Assembly (NCBI RefSeq): GCF_003014535.1
Contig: NZ_PYGD01000005.1
Location: 272,728-336,727, forward strand
From: Taibaiella chishuiensis
Lineage (GTDB): Bacteria; Bacteroidota; Bacteroidia; Chitinophagales; Chitinophagaceae
DNA length: 64,000 bases
Direction: 5' to 3'
In this document: piece by piece, positions 52,014-60,656 of the stretch
Layout: the number at the start of each line of letters is the position of its first letter
Numbering within the stretch: position 1 is the first letter of the stretch
Translations under genes and position numbers: made by a program
Notes under the pieces: generated by a model
What the model saw: the letters and a program-made list of their open reading frames with translations, nothing else
Database searches by the model: none
Told to the model about the DNA's origin: nothing

Positions 52014-52637
52014 ATGGAACAGCAGGTACCCGGTACAGAAGGATATGCAGCGGCAGGACAAAGATTTGTCGCTGCCACGCTTGCCCTGGACTTCCGGGAG
52101 CTGCACCAGGACTTCATGCCTTTCTTTCCGCAGACACCGGGTTATATCCTGGATATCGGAGCCGGTATCGGCAGGGATGCAGCCACCTTTGCCGGTATGG
52201 GACATTCGGTAATCGCGGTTGAACCGCTGGTCAGTTTCCGTCATACCGGAATGAACATGTACCCCGCTTCGGGTGTTGAATGGATAGATGATGCCCTGCC
52301 CGCATTGCGTATGCTCGAGGGCATGGAAGACCGGTTCGACTTTATCCTGGTCTCCGGCGTATGGCATCATATCTGCCCGGAAGAGCAGCAGGCCGCAGTA
52401 GCAAGAACGGCGACGCTGCTGAAACCCGGCGGTATATTGGCACTGTCGTTGCGCAACGGGCCGGCCGGTGTAGGCGGCCATGTGTTTCCGACCAATGGCA
52501 GGCAAACGATTGCCACTGCAGGCCAATACGGGTTGACGCCCCTGTTGTGGCTGGAACACCAACCCAGTATGATGCCTGGCAAACAGGCTGTATACTGGAC
52601 CAAACTGGTTTTAAAGAAACAGGGCGATAAGGAATGA
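52014..52637 (+). CDS. Class I SAM-dependent methyltransferase
   Basis: 207 residues. The SAM-binding motif I is ILDIGAGIGRDAATFAGMG; the acidic residue of motif II is in VIAVEPLVSF; motif IV is in FILVSGVWHHICPEEQQAA. The C-terminal part is short. The substrate, small molecule or macromolecule, is not evident. Gap to the upstream gene is 151 bases, so it may have its own promoter; the next gene is 33 bases downstream. Confidence 0.88.
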   Translation: MEQQVPGTEGYAAAGQRFVAATLALDFRELHQDFMPFFPQTPGYILDIGAGIGRDAATFAGMGHSVIAVEPLVSFRHTGMNMYPASGVEWIDDALPALRMLEGMEDRFDFILVSGVWHHICPEEQQAAVARTATLLKPGGILALSLRNGPAGVGGHVFPTNGRQTIATAGQYGLTPLLWLEHQPSMMPGKQAVYWTKLVLKKQGDKE

Positions 52638-52670
52638 ATACCTAACCGAACATTCAATCAAGGAGCGCAT

Positions 52671-53126
52671 ATGAACACCGTAAACCATGACCTTGCCGGC
52701 AGGACACTGCACATTACGAAAACGCTGGACGCTACCCCCGAAATGGTATGGACTGCATGGTCCAAGCCGGAACATTTGGTACATTGGTGGGGTCCCGAAG
52801 GCTTTACCTGTACCATACAATCGATGGACTTCAACCCCGGCGGCGAATGGCTGCTTACCCTGCAGGGACCCGATGGCAAAAGATACCCGAACAAAAGTAT
52901 CTTCCGCGAGATCATCCCCCTGCAGCAGATCAGCTTCCGGCACTATAACCCGGCCTATATGGCCACTGTCCTTTTCCAGCCAGAAGCGCAGGGCACGCGT
53001 ATCGACTGGACAGTAGCGTTCGAAACTGCGGCACTTTTCGACACCATCGTGAAAACGTTTAAGGCAGACGAAGGCCTGGTGCAGAACATACACAAGCTAG
53101 AACGTTACCTGGAGCGTAGCCGCTGA
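52671..53126 (+). CDS. SRPBCC protein, AHSA1 family (second copy)
   Basis: 151 residues with the AHSA1 pattern: ITKTLDATPEMVWTAWSKPE, HLVHWWGPEGFTCTIQSMDF, PGGEWLLTLQGPDGKRYPNK, then a C-terminal amphipathic helix (FDTIVKTFKADEGLVQNIHK). It has the same fold as the protein at 50366-50833 but is not a close copy. Ligand unknown. It sits in the same rightward run. Confidence 0.88.
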   Translation: MNTVNHDLAGRTLHITKTLDATPEMVWTAWSKPEHLVHWWGPEGFTCTIQSMDFNPGGEWLLTLQGPDGKRYPNKSIFREIIPLQQISFRHYNPAYMATVLFQPEAQGTRIDWTVAFETAALFDTIVKTFKADEGLVQNIHKLERYLERSR

Positions 53127-53172
53127 TCCGCAGACAAGCCGGCTGGTACCTATTCTTCAATCCCCCGAACTT

Positions 53173-53838
53173 ATGACGGTAACAGAAACTCTCGAACAAC
53201 TTAAGGCGCTAAGCAATGAGAAAATGCTGGCACACAACCGCAAACACGGAGCCGGCGATAACCAGTTTGGCGTTAAGCTGGGTGATATCCGCAACCTCGC
53301 CAAAAAGATAAAAACAAACCATGAGCTGGGCCTTGAACTCTGGAATACCGGCATCGCAGACGCCAGGCTGCTGGCCACCCTGATCCTGCAACCCACGCTA
53401 TTGCCTTATAAGCAACTCGACAATATGGTAAAGGCCGAAACCTTTGTACCCGTAGCCGACTGGTTATACAGCAATGTGATCAAAAACCACCCGAACAAGG
53501 AACAACTGCGTAAGGACTGGATGACGACGAAAGATCCGATGCGTGCGCGTGCCGGCTGGAGCCTTACAGCCGGCTGCGTGGTCAGAACACCGGAACTGCT
53601 CGACCTGCCAGCCCTGCTGGACAGGATCGAAAAAGAAATGCCCGTTGCAAAACCTGAGGTACAATGGACCATGAACACAACCCTGGCCCAGATCGGCATT
53701 CATCATCCCGAATACCGCGACCGCGCTGTCGCCATCGGCCAAGCCCTGGGTATCTATCGCGACTACCCGGTATCCAAAGATTGTACCTCGCCCTTTGCCC
53801 CGGTTTGGATCGCAGAAATGGTACGCAGGCAGGGATAA
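53173..53838 (+). CDS. DNA alkylation repair protein (AlkD-like HEAT repeats)
   Basis: 221 residues of AlkD-type HEAT-like helical repeats. Landmarks: FGVKLGDIRNLAKKIKTNHE, LGLELWNTGIADARLLATLI, FVPVADWLYSNVIKNHPNKE, WTMNTTLAQIGIHHPEYRD. AlkD-like glycosylases remove bulky alkylated purines from DNA; catalytic competence cannot be proven without alignment. The gene overlaps no other but fits a repair role beside LigD/Ku in the wider region. Confidence 0.87.
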   Translation: MTVTETLEQLKALSNEKMLAHNRKHGAGDNQFGVKLGDIRNLAKKIKTNHELGLELWNTGIADARLLATLILQPTLLPYKQLDNMVKAETFVPVADWLYSNVIKNHPNKEQLRKDWMTTKDPMRARAGWSLTAGCVVRTPELLDLPALLDRIEKEMPVAKPEVQWTMNTTLAQIGIHHPEYRDRAVAIGQALGIYRDYPVSKDCTSPFAPVWIAEMVRRQG

Positions 53839-53866
53839 GCTTACCTACAAATAATAATTACCACAC

Positions 53867-54427
53867 ATGACTAAAAGCAAACTTTCATCCGCACAACAGG
53901 AAGAACTGATCGGCATATTGAAAACCCGCTTCAGCAAACATACCCCACGCCACAAAGGTATAGACTGGGACAAAGTAGAGACCAGGCTGCAAGCCGCACC
54001 TGCAGTGCTCTGGAGCTTAAACGAAATGGAACTGACCGGTGGCGAGCCCGATGTAACCGGCTTCGATAAAAAGACCGGCACCTACATCTTCTGCGATTGC
54101 TCGGCCGAGAGCCCCAAAGGCCGGCGCAGCGTATGTTACGACCATGAAGCACTGGCCTCGCGCAAAGAACATAAACCCCAGGACAGCGCCGTTAATATGG
54201 CCGGGGAAATGGGTATTGAATTACTGACCGAAGCCCAATACCGCGAGTTGCAGCAATTGTTCCCTTTCGACCTCAAAACATCGAGCTGGATCGTTACCCC
54301 CGATGCCGTCCGCGAACGGGGAGGCGCACTTTTCTGCGATCGCCGTTACGATCATGTATTCACCTATCACAACGGTGCAGAATCCTATTATGCCGCCCGT
54401 GGTTTCCGCGGCACGCTCCGGGTATAA
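53867..54427 (+). CDS. DUF4256 protein
   Basis: 186 residues, the full length of the DUF4256 family. Highly conserved blocks: VLWSLNEMELTGGEPDVTGF, CDCSAESPKGRRSVCYDHEA, GALFCDRRYDHVFTYHNGAE and YYAARGFRGTLRV. The family is widespread but its function is unknown; Cys, His and Asp in these blocks suggest an enzyme or metal protein. It follows the AlkD-like gene by 28 bases. Confidence 0.92.
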   Translation: MTKSKLSSAQQEELIGILKTRFSKHTPRHKGIDWDKVETRLQAAPAVLWSLNEMELTGGEPDVTGFDKKTGTYIFCDCSAESPKGRRSVCYDHEALASRKEHKPQDSAVNMAGEMGIELLTEAQYRELQQLFPFDLKTSSWIVTPDAVRERGGALFCDRRYDHVFTYHNGAESYYAARGFRGTLRV

Positions 54428-54507
54428 CCGGGACTAAAGCCCGGGAACAAAACAGGTTTTTTTACGGTAAATAAAATTTCCATAAAAGTTCACCATAATG
54501 CATCGGC

Positions 54508-54528
54508 GAACAAAGCAGAGCTTTGTTC
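54508..54528 (+). promoter_or_regulatory. Palindrome upstream of the SDR gene
   Basis: GAACAAAG-CAGAG-CTTTGTTC (54508-54515 with 54521-54528), 20 bases before the SDR start. It has no T-run and could be an operator or a weak terminator of the preceding gene. Confidence 0.35.
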
Positions 54529-54547
54529 CCATAAAAACAAATGTATT

Positions 54548-55303
54548 ATGGCACGTAACGATGTAAAAGGTAAAACAGTTTTAATTACCGGGGGCGCCAA
54601 GAACCTGGGCGGCCTGCTGAGCCGCGACTTCGCGGCTAATGGAGCTAAACTGGCGATTCACTACAACAGCGAAAGCGCAGGTGACGAAGCCCGGAAAACC
54701 CTGGAAGAGGTTCAGGCCGCGGGCGCAGAAGCCTTTTTGTTCCAGGCCGACCTGACCGATATCCGGAATATCGCCCGGCTGTTCGATGAGACCAAAGCCC
54801 GCTTCGGCGGTATCGATATTGCCATCAATACCGTAGGCAAGGTTTTAAAGAAACCCTTTACCGATACCACCGAAGCAGAGTACGACAGCATGAGCGATAT
54901 CAATGCCAAGATTGCTTACTTCTTTATCCAGGAAGCGGGCAGGAAGCTGAACGATAACGGCAAGATCTGTACCATCGTAACCTCGCTGCTGGCTGCATAC
55001 ACCGGTCTGTACTCTACTTACGAAGGTTTGAAAGCGCCCGTAGAACACTTTACCCGTGCGGCCTCTAAAGAATTCGGGCCTAGAGGTATTTCGGTAACGG
55101 CAGTAGCCCCCGGCCCTATGGATACCCCGTTCTTCTATGGCCAGGAAAGCCCCGATGCCGTGGCCTATCATAAGTCGGCAGCGGCCCTGGGCGGCCTGAC
55201 CAATATCGCCGACATCGCGCCATTGGTCAGCTTCCTGGTAACCGACGGCTGGTGGATAACCGGACAAACCATTTTTGCCAACGGCGGTTATACAACCCGC
55301 TAA
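54548..55303 (+). CDS. SDR-family oxidoreductase
   Basis: 251 residues, a classical SDR. Cofactor motif ITGGAKNLGGLLSRDFAANG, IDIAINTVGKVLKK in the place of NNAG, catalytic Tyr and Lys in STYEGLKAPVEHFTR, and the C-terminal signature VSFLVTDGWWITGQTIFANG. The pattern resembles 3-oxoacyl-ACP reductase-like and short-chain alcohol dehydrogenases; substrate unknown. It is a single gene ended by a strong terminator. Confidence 0.92.
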   Translation: MARNDVKGKTVLITGGAKNLGGLLSRDFAANGAKLAIHYNSESAGDEARKTLEEVQAAGAEAFLFQADLTDIRNIARLFDETKARFGGIDIAINTVGKVLKKPFTDTTEAEYDSMSDINAKIAYFFIQEAGRKLNDNGKICTIVTSLLAAYTGLYSTYEGLKAPVEHFTRAASKEFGPRGISVTAVAPGPMDTPFFYGQESPDAVAYHKSAAALGGLTNIADIAPLVSFLVTDGWWITGQTIFANGGYTTR

Positions 55304-55309
55304 CACAGC

Positions 55310-55346
55310 AACAGGCTGTGCAGTAGCTGCACAGCCTGTTCTTTTT
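55310..55346 (+). terminator. Terminator after the SDR gene
   Basis: A perfect 14-bp inverted repeat (55310-55323 with 55327-55340), loop TAG, followed by CTTTTTCCC. Confidence 0.9.
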
Positions 55347-55508
55347 CCCACGCTCGTATTATGCTAAATATGTACTAGCTTTACGGCATTAAAATTGTTT
55401 TATAAATACGGCTACCCACTGCAGAAGCGATCGAAAGCTTTTGCCCCGGCGCCCGGAATTCCGGGTGTTGTGTTATAGTATTATCCTTATTTTATAAAAC
55501 AAGATCCC

Positions 55509-56147
55509 ATGGCATCTTTTCCTAAAATCGCTGTAATCGGCGGAACCGGTAAATCCGGGCAATTCCTGACCCGCGAACTGATCAGGCAACAAATTCCCTT
55601 CCGCATCCTGTTGCGTCACCCAGAACGTTTTACTATCAACGACCCGCTTATCGAAATCGTACCCGGCGATGCCCGGGACGGTAGTGCCGTACAACGGCTA
55701 TTGCAAGGCTGCCATGCCGTAATCAGCATGCTGGGCCAACCTGCCGGCGAATCGCCGGTCTTTAGCCAGGCTACCCGGAACATACTGGCGGCTATGGCAT
55801 TTTATGATATCCGGCGTTATATCGTTACCACGGGTTTAAGTGTCGATGCACCTGGCGATAAAAAAAGCGAACGCGTTAAAGCCGGTACCGAATGGATGAA
55901 AAGCCATTACCCGCAAACTACCGCCGATAAACAGGTTGAGTATGAGACCCTGCGCAGCAGCAGCATCGACTGGACCATGATACGCTTGCCCATGATCGGG
56001 CAAAGCGACGAAGAAGGAGCATTACAGGTAAGTCTTACCGATTGCTCGGGCGACAAGATCAGCGCTGGCCGCCTGGCCCGTTTTGCTATCGGTTGTCTTA
56101 CCGGCAACCAATACCTGCAACAGGCTCCCTTTATTGCTAATGGCTGA
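55509..56147 (+). CDS. NAD(P)H-binding NmrA-like protein
   Basis: 212 residues of an atypical SDR. The Rossmann motif KIAVIGGTGKSGQFLTRELI starts at residue 6; FRILLRHPERF, VPGDARDGSAVQRLLQGCHA and VISMLGQPAGESPVFSQ follow the NmrA/TMR-like pattern. There is no Tyr-x3-Lys catalytic pair as in classical SDRs. It may act as a redox sensor or an NADPH-dependent reductase. Its start is 205 bases after the SDR stop and it is probably monocistronic. A terminator follows. Confidence 0.85.
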   Translation: MASFPKIAVIGGTGKSGQFLTRELIRQQIPFRILLRHPERFTINDPLIEIVPGDARDGSAVQRLLQGCHAVISMLGQPAGESPVFSQATRNILAAMAFYDIRRYIVTTGLSVDAPGDKKSERVKAGTEWMKSHYPQTTADKQVEYETLRSSSIDWTMIRLPMIGQSDEEGALQVSLTDCSGDKISAGRLARFAIGCLTGNQYLQQAPFIANG

Positions 56148-56185
56148 ACCCGCGGCATAAAAAAATAAATTTCGTGTACATTAAA

Positions 56186-56219
56186 AAGCCCGGCTATACT
56201 ATAGCCGGGTTTCTCTTTC
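56186..56219 (+). terminator. Terminator of the NmrA-like gene
   Basis: Inverted repeat CCCGGCTAT / ATAGCCGGG (56189-56197 with 56201-56209), loop ACT, followed by TTTCTCTTT. Confidence 0.75.
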
Positions 56220-56304
56220 GGAACCAGCTTACATTGTAGCTCGTCGGGCCCAAACCGGCTATGGCAAATACTTCCAGGCGCCACCTTCTTATTCCTGTCA
56301 ATAG

Positions 56305-57387
56305 CTAAGCGCCCGACAACCTGCGCATTAACAGCTCCAGGGGCCCGTTTCCAAACCTGCGGCCCCATACCTTACTGAACCAGCAACTCAATACAAAGTA
56401 AACCGTGGAAAACGCCAGGATAACCCAGGGACTTAAGAGCGAAGGGTAGCTATGTGCATCGATATAAGAGCGACCGGTAATCCAGGCCAGCAGCAGCATA
56501 CCCAGGGTCAGGTGCGCCACATAATGGGTCAGGGTCATACGGCCGGTACCGGCAAGCGCCTCTAAAAAAGGAAGACCGGTAAAACGCCGGCTCAGCGCCA
56601 CTGATGCAGCGATCAGCATCAAACCGAAACCCGTTGTAGACAGGATAAAGGGCAGGAAAGGCGGCAGGTAATCGGCCTGCATAAAAAAGAGCAGGTCTGC
56701 ATTCCCGGAATAATGGCTAACCAGGGTTTCGGCCAGGTTTATGGAGAGGAACAGGCATAACCCTGTGATGCCCACCTGGAGCAGGGTACGGCGTTCTGTC
56801 CAGTTCAGCCGTCCCAGGTACATACCCGTTGCAAAATACGCAAACCAGGGCAGTACGGCATTCCAGCCATTGTAGAACAGGTTACGTAAAAAGCCGGTTA
56901 TCGTCCAGAAGTCCTGGTACACCAGCGTTTCAAAATGCCAACCCTTTTCAAAAGGCAATAAGGGCAACAAGGCATGAAAACATACGACGCTCAACACCGC
57001 TACCCATATATAATACCGGCGGGGCATAAATAACATTACTATTGCCAGCAGCATATACACTGCGTAGAAATGCAGAATATCGGCCGGCCACCACAGCGAC
57101 AGCAATAACCCGAGCACAAAAAGAAAAGCCGCTCTTTTAAGGATCACGGACCGCAATTTTAGCCGCGCGGTTATATCGTATCCCGCTGCCCTACCCGACA
57201 TCAATGCAACGCCCAGCCCGGCAAGCATAACAAATACTGTACTGGAATTACCGCTGAATAAAGCGAGTAGTTTACCCGCGGTGCTGGTATCGGTATAACT
57301 GCCCATTACCATATTGAAGTTAACGATGAACATACCGAATATCGCGTATGCCCTTGCCAGGTCGAAACCTTGGATCCTTGTTTTCAT
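56305..57387 (-). CDS. DUF418 multi-pass membrane protein
   Basis: 360 residues from the ATG at 57387, where the family N-terminus IQGFDLARAYAIFGMFIVNF begins. About nine to ten hydrophobic segments. The C-terminal DUF418 domain contains LEALAGTGRMTLTHYVAHLT. The family is thought to include membrane acyltransferase-like proteins; function here unknown. It follows the Crp/Fnr gene by 65 bases on the same strand, so it may be its target. Confidence 0.88.
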   Translation of the reverse strand: MKTRIQGFDLARAYAIFGMFIVNFNMVMGSYTDTSTAGKLLALFSGNSSTVFVMLAGLGVALMSGRAAGYDITARLKLRSVILKRAAFLFVLGLLLSLWWPADILHFYAVYMLLAIVMLFMPRRYYIWVAVLSVVCFHALLPLLPFEKGWHFETLVYQDFWTITGFLRNLFYNGWNAVLPWFAYFATGMYLGRLNWTERRTLLQVGITGLCLFLSINLAETLVSHYSGNADLLFFMQADYLPPFLPFILSTTGFGLMLIAASVALSRRFTGLPFLEALAGTGRMTLTHYVAHLTLGMLLLAWITGRSYIDAHSYPSLLSPWVILAFSTVYFVLSCWFSKVWGRRFGNGPLELLMRRLSGA

Positions 57388-57452
57388 ATTGTTACGAATT
57401 GGATCCAAAATTCCGGCAAGCGTTAACAACAATATTTGACCTGGATCAAATA

Positions 57453-58022
57453 TTATATCCGGGCTCTTATGCGGCTCAGGGTTTCGAGCGAAATGCCAAG
57501 ATAGGAGGCGATGTATTTCAACGGCACCTGCAATACGATATGCGGGTCTTTATCCAGCAATGTGCGGTAACGCTGTTCGGCGTTGCAGGTATGAAATTCA
57601 AACAGCCGCTCTTCAAGCCATACCGCGTATAGTTCGGTAAGCAAGAGATCGAAACGCAGCAGGTCGGGGTATTTTTGCTTAGCGGCTTCGAAGGCCTGGT
57701 AATCGGTAACTGATGCCGTAACTTCGGTGATGCACTGTACAAATTCGCGGCCGGGCCGTTGCAGGATATAACTATCAAAAGCGAGTGCGAGGTCATCGGC
57801 AAAAAAGAAGGCGGTGGTAATTTCCCGGTCGCCATCGAGGTAGTATCTGCGGGCAATCCCATCAAGGATATGATAACTCTTGCGGGCCGTCTCGTCCTGG
57901 CGCAACAGGAAGCTGCCTTTAGCAAAGGTGCGGGTAACGGAAATGTTTTCCAGGGCGGCCAGGGCGCCGGGCGCCATATGTGCGATCAGTTCATCTACTT
58001 TATCGGAGCCAGGGATCATCAT
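57453..58022 (-). CDS. Crp/Fnr-family transcriptional regulator
   Basis: 189 residues. The N-terminal cyclic-nucleotide-binding-like beta-roll is present (VTRTFAKGSFLLRQDETARK, YHILDGIARRYYLDGDREIT) and a long dimerisation helix follows. The C-terminal HTH is PLKYIASYLGISLETLSRIR. There is no Cys set for an Fe-S cluster, so it is not an Fnr oxygen sensor. Short relative to Crp (about 210) but typical of Bacteroidota members. The first gene of a two-gene minus-strand unit with DUF418. Confidence 0.92.
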   Translation of the reverse strand: MMIPGSDKVDELIAHMAPGALAALENISVTRTFAKGSFLLRQDETARKSYHILDGIARRYYLDGDREITTAFFFADDLALAFDSYILQRPGREFVQCITEVTASVTDYQAFEAAKQKYPDLLRFDLLLTELYAVWLEERLFEFHTCNAEQRYRTLLDKDPHIVLQVPLKYIASYLGISLETLSRIRARI

Positions 58023-58382
58023 CAGGAATTTATGTAGTCTGCAAAATTAAGTTGTGTGGTTTAATCTTCCTACCGGGTAAAGTATACCTGTAACGCATCC
58101 GGGATTTGTGGATCGGGGCATGCTGTGCCGTCCCGGCTAAAGCGGCAGACATCGCCTGCTTACTGCTAATCCACCCTAAAGCCTGATAAAACCTGTCTCC
58201 TGTTTATAACCGCTCCTGCTACGGCTGGTCTTATACCCTTGTTCTAAAGTTGTAGACCGGCGTTCTGCACTGAGCCGGCCAGCAGGCTCCAGGTATCCGG
58301 GTACGCGCGCGCTATCCAGTTTTACAGGGGCATTTTATACCCCTACGACGCTGGATCTTTGAGTCTCACAAAACCAAACCCA
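58023..58382. other. Gene-free divergent region
   Basis: 360 bases between the Crp/Fnr gene (leftward) and a small secreted protein (rightward). A weak -7-like GATCTTTG lies at 58354-58361; nothing else of note. Confidence 0.45.
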
Positions 58383-58796
58383 ATGAAAAAATTTTTGCTT
58401 TCGCTGAGTCTCGTAGCCGGGACGTTTTTTGCACAGGCTAATTCGCTGACCGTCCAAAGTCTTATACCCGGCAATGTGACGCTCCGGTTTTATGGCGTAA
58501 ACCCCGATGGATCGGGTTTTACCACGCTGCCTATAACCTTTTCGACCGGCTCTCATCCTTATGCCAACCCGACCTTGCTTCCCGGCGTTATAGGCGCGCA
58601 GGCTGCCGGACGGGTAACCGAAGCGTTCGGCGTTTGTAATCCCTACGATCTCGCCCTGGGTTCTCCTAATATCGGGACGGTACAATCCTCACAAGTGGTG
58701 GGTTCGCTTAATGACTGCAATAATCATAGCGTCTTTACCATGAGCTGGAATGAACAAGCCGCTTCGCCCTACAACGCGGTAATCCTGATCTTTTAA
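58383..58796 (+). CDS. Small secreted protein of unknown function
   Basis: 137 residues from the ATG at 58383. A signal peptide (FLLSLSLVAGTFFAQA) leads to a beta-rich mature part: NSLTVQSLIPGNVTLRFYGV, FSTGSHPYANPTLLPGVIGA, then SWNEQAASPYNAVILIF. Two Cys (VCNPYD, LNDCNN) could form a disulfide. No family is recognised. A strong terminator follows 24 bases after the stop, and a REP-like palindrome lies just beyond. Confidence 0.65.
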   Translation: MKKFLLSLSLVAGTFFAQANSLTVQSLIPGNVTLRFYGVNPDGSGFTTLPITFSTGSHPYANPTLLPGVIGAQAAGRVTEAFGVCNPYDLALGSPNIGTVQSSQVVGSLNDCNNHSVFTMSWNEQAASPYNAVILIF

Positions 58797-58820
58797 ATAG
58801 TACGGTGCTTTGTATCGTAA

Positions 58821-58858
58821 CAACTGTCTTGCCGGTGTACGGCAAGACAGTTGTTTTT
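58821..58858 (+). terminator. Terminator after the small secreted protein gene
   Basis: A perfect 13-bp inverted repeat (58821-58833 with 58841-58853), loop of seven bases, followed by TTTTT. Confidence 0.9.
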
Positions 58859-58876
58859 CCGGCATACCTAAAACAC

Positions 58877-58907
58877 CACTGTTCGTAACGAGACGCCACG
58901 AACAGTG
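58877..58907. repeat. Solitary palindrome related to the 20.3-20.6 kb array
   Basis: CACTGTTCGT (58877-58886) and ACGAACAGTG (58898-58907) form a perfect 10-bp stem with an 11-base loop. The core GTTCGT...CCACGAAC resembles the palindromes of the array at 20331-20644, most closely CCGCCACGAAC of its first copy. It lies between convergent transcripts, after a terminator. Confidence 0.55.
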
Positions 58908-58986
58908 TCTTAGCAACAGGAATAATAATCAAAGCCAAGCCTGTATCCCTTGCCCGGCTGTCACCGGTACAACGTTATCGGCAGTA

Positions 58987-59754
58987 TCAGTTCCTTTTGA
59001 TGTCCCCGTCTTCAGTTAATATTGTTTTACCATCTTTTAGCACCTCTAATATAGCGTCGGGAGTATCCGTAGATCCAATTTCGATAATAGAAACTGCGTA
59101 TGTGTAAGCATTGTTTTTAAAAGTTATCGTATGATTGCCGCCGCTTCCATGAAATTCTAAAACTCCATTTTCTACTATTATGTCCGGCTCACTTTTGGCC
59201 TGCCGTATTTTCCATGCCGCATACCTGTAAATGCCATCCGCCTTTTTGTCGATTCTTATTTTATAGTGCTTTGTAAAAATTAAATAAAGCGGCTTATTAA
59301 ACTGCTGCAATGATTTTGGCAATTGGTTTCTATTATCCTGAATTGCATGAACAAGCAACTGTTTTTCCCGAGGAGATTGATAGTTAACGGTCATGATTTT
59401 TCCTTCATCGCTAATCCAAAGTATTCCATTCTCTAACATAATTCCTCGCCAACCCACTTCAGACCAGTCGTCTATTTTTGATTTCGCAACAAGGTCTATC
59501 AACGCTCTATCAAAGATGTCGTCAAAGCGCCGGATAAAATCATTTTTATGCTTCACATCCTTTAAAGGATACTCCCTCCTTAAGGGATAATAAACCAGGT
59601 CAGCGATTTTTCTTTTGCTTTTTGTTTTAAATACCCTGATCAGTTTTTCGATAGATTGTATTTGTTCTTCTTTCAGTGTGCTATCCTGTCCAAATACAGT
59701 TGTACCCGTTATGATCAAAATTGATAATAAAACAAGAATTGACTTCATGGTCAT
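58987..59754 (-). CDS. Exported protein of unknown function, AT-rich gene
   Basis: 255 residues. A signal peptide (ILVLLSILIITGTTVFGQ) precedes a mature protein with many Lys, Ile and Asp. No family recognised. The segment KSKRKIADLVYYPLRREYPL then KNDFIRRFDDIFDRALIDLV is helical, and the C-terminal half (IIVENGVLEFHGSGGNHTIT) is beta-like. Base composition is visibly more AT-rich than in the region left of 58 kb. It lies with the RHS tail region and may belong to it. Confidence 0.65.
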   Translation of the reverse strand: MTMKSILVLLSILIITGTTVFGQDSTLKEEQIQSIEKLIRVFKTKSKRKIADLVYYPLRREYPLKDVKHKNDFIRRFDDIFDRALIDLVAKSKIDDWSEVGWRGIMLENGILWISDEGKIMTVNYQSPREKQLLVHAIQDNRNQLPKSLQQFNKPLYLIFTKHYKIRIDKKADGIYRYAAWKIRQAKSEPDIIVENGVLEFHGSGGNHTITFKNNAYTYAVSIIEIGSTDTPDAILEVLKDGKTILTEDGDIKRN

Positions 59755-60008
59755 AGTGATACAATATTAGAATTACAGCCAACCCGAATATAGATACAAG
59801 TGTTCAGGTTTCAAAATCCTCACATTAAGTCATGAAAAATTATTCATCAATCAATTGCAATAATAGCGCGCTTTAGGTGTTTGAGGTATGCCGTGTAGCT
59901 AGGCCAGGGATCGCACCGGGGTGATGGCTACAAAAGCGGCTACTATTTAAGTGCGTCCCCAGGCCTGCACTCCTATGAGTATTAATAATACACGAATGAA
60001 TTCGCACG

Positions 60009-60656
60009 TCACCAAACAATACTCCAATAGATTATCTTACGATTCTTTCTACTTATAGCAACTCCTTTAGAAAAACCATTTTTCCAGTTTTCAGGCATTT
60101 GAATGAAAGGCTTAAGAGATTTGTATTCGTCAAAAAATTGCCCAGCTTTGGCTTCTAGGACAAAGAGATCGAAAGTACTATCCAAGCCGCAGTCCGTGAG
60201 ATTATGACCTTTATATTTGATGAAATTCGGTACTGGTTTCATATCTGCATAGCAGTCTCTATTAATTAGAAGACTGTCTGTTTCAGAAAGCCGAACGCCG
60301 TTTTCAACAGTATACTTATCCAGGAACCGATTAACGACAAGTAGACATGTATCAGAGGATTTGTACTTTACGGTTTTCTTCTCCTCCAAGTGAATGACCA
60401 TAGAGTCTAAATCCTGTAAAGGCACTCCATTTTCATATAAATAAAGCCCGATCCTGTTTTGTCCAATATCGGTATTAGCAACGGTAGAAGAAACTATAGT
60501 TGTTATTTTTTCAGGGAATTGACTAGTGAAGCTTCGATCAAACTCCGATTTTAATCTAAGATAATTTTCATTAGCTTCTTCATCAGCCCTATAAGTACTA
60601 TTGCAACCTAAAATGCTTAGTCCCACGCCCAATAATAATGATGTAAAATGTTTCAT
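60009..60656 (-). CDS. Lipoprotein of unknown function, AT-rich gene
   Basis: 215 residues. A lipoprotein signal ends in lipobox SILGC. The mature part (YLRLKSEFDRSFTSQFPEKI, LYLYENGVPLQDLDSMVIHL, DSTFDLFVLEAKAGQFFDEY) shows no known family. The gene is AT-rich like its neighbours and lies just downstream of an RHS relic on the same strand. An immunity or accessory role to an RHS toxin is conceivable, but there is no sequence proof. Confidence 0.6.
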   Translation of the reverse strand: MKHFTSLLLGVGLSILGCNSTYRADEEANENYLRLKSEFDRSFTSQFPEKITTIVSSTVANTDIGQNRIGLYLYENGVPLQDLDSMVIHLEEKKTVKYKSSDTCLLVVNRFLDKYTVENGVRLSETDSLLINRDCYADMKPVPNFIKYKGHNLTDCGLDSTFDLFVLEAKAGQFFDEYKSLKPFIQMPENWKNGFSKGVAISRKNRKIIYWSIVW

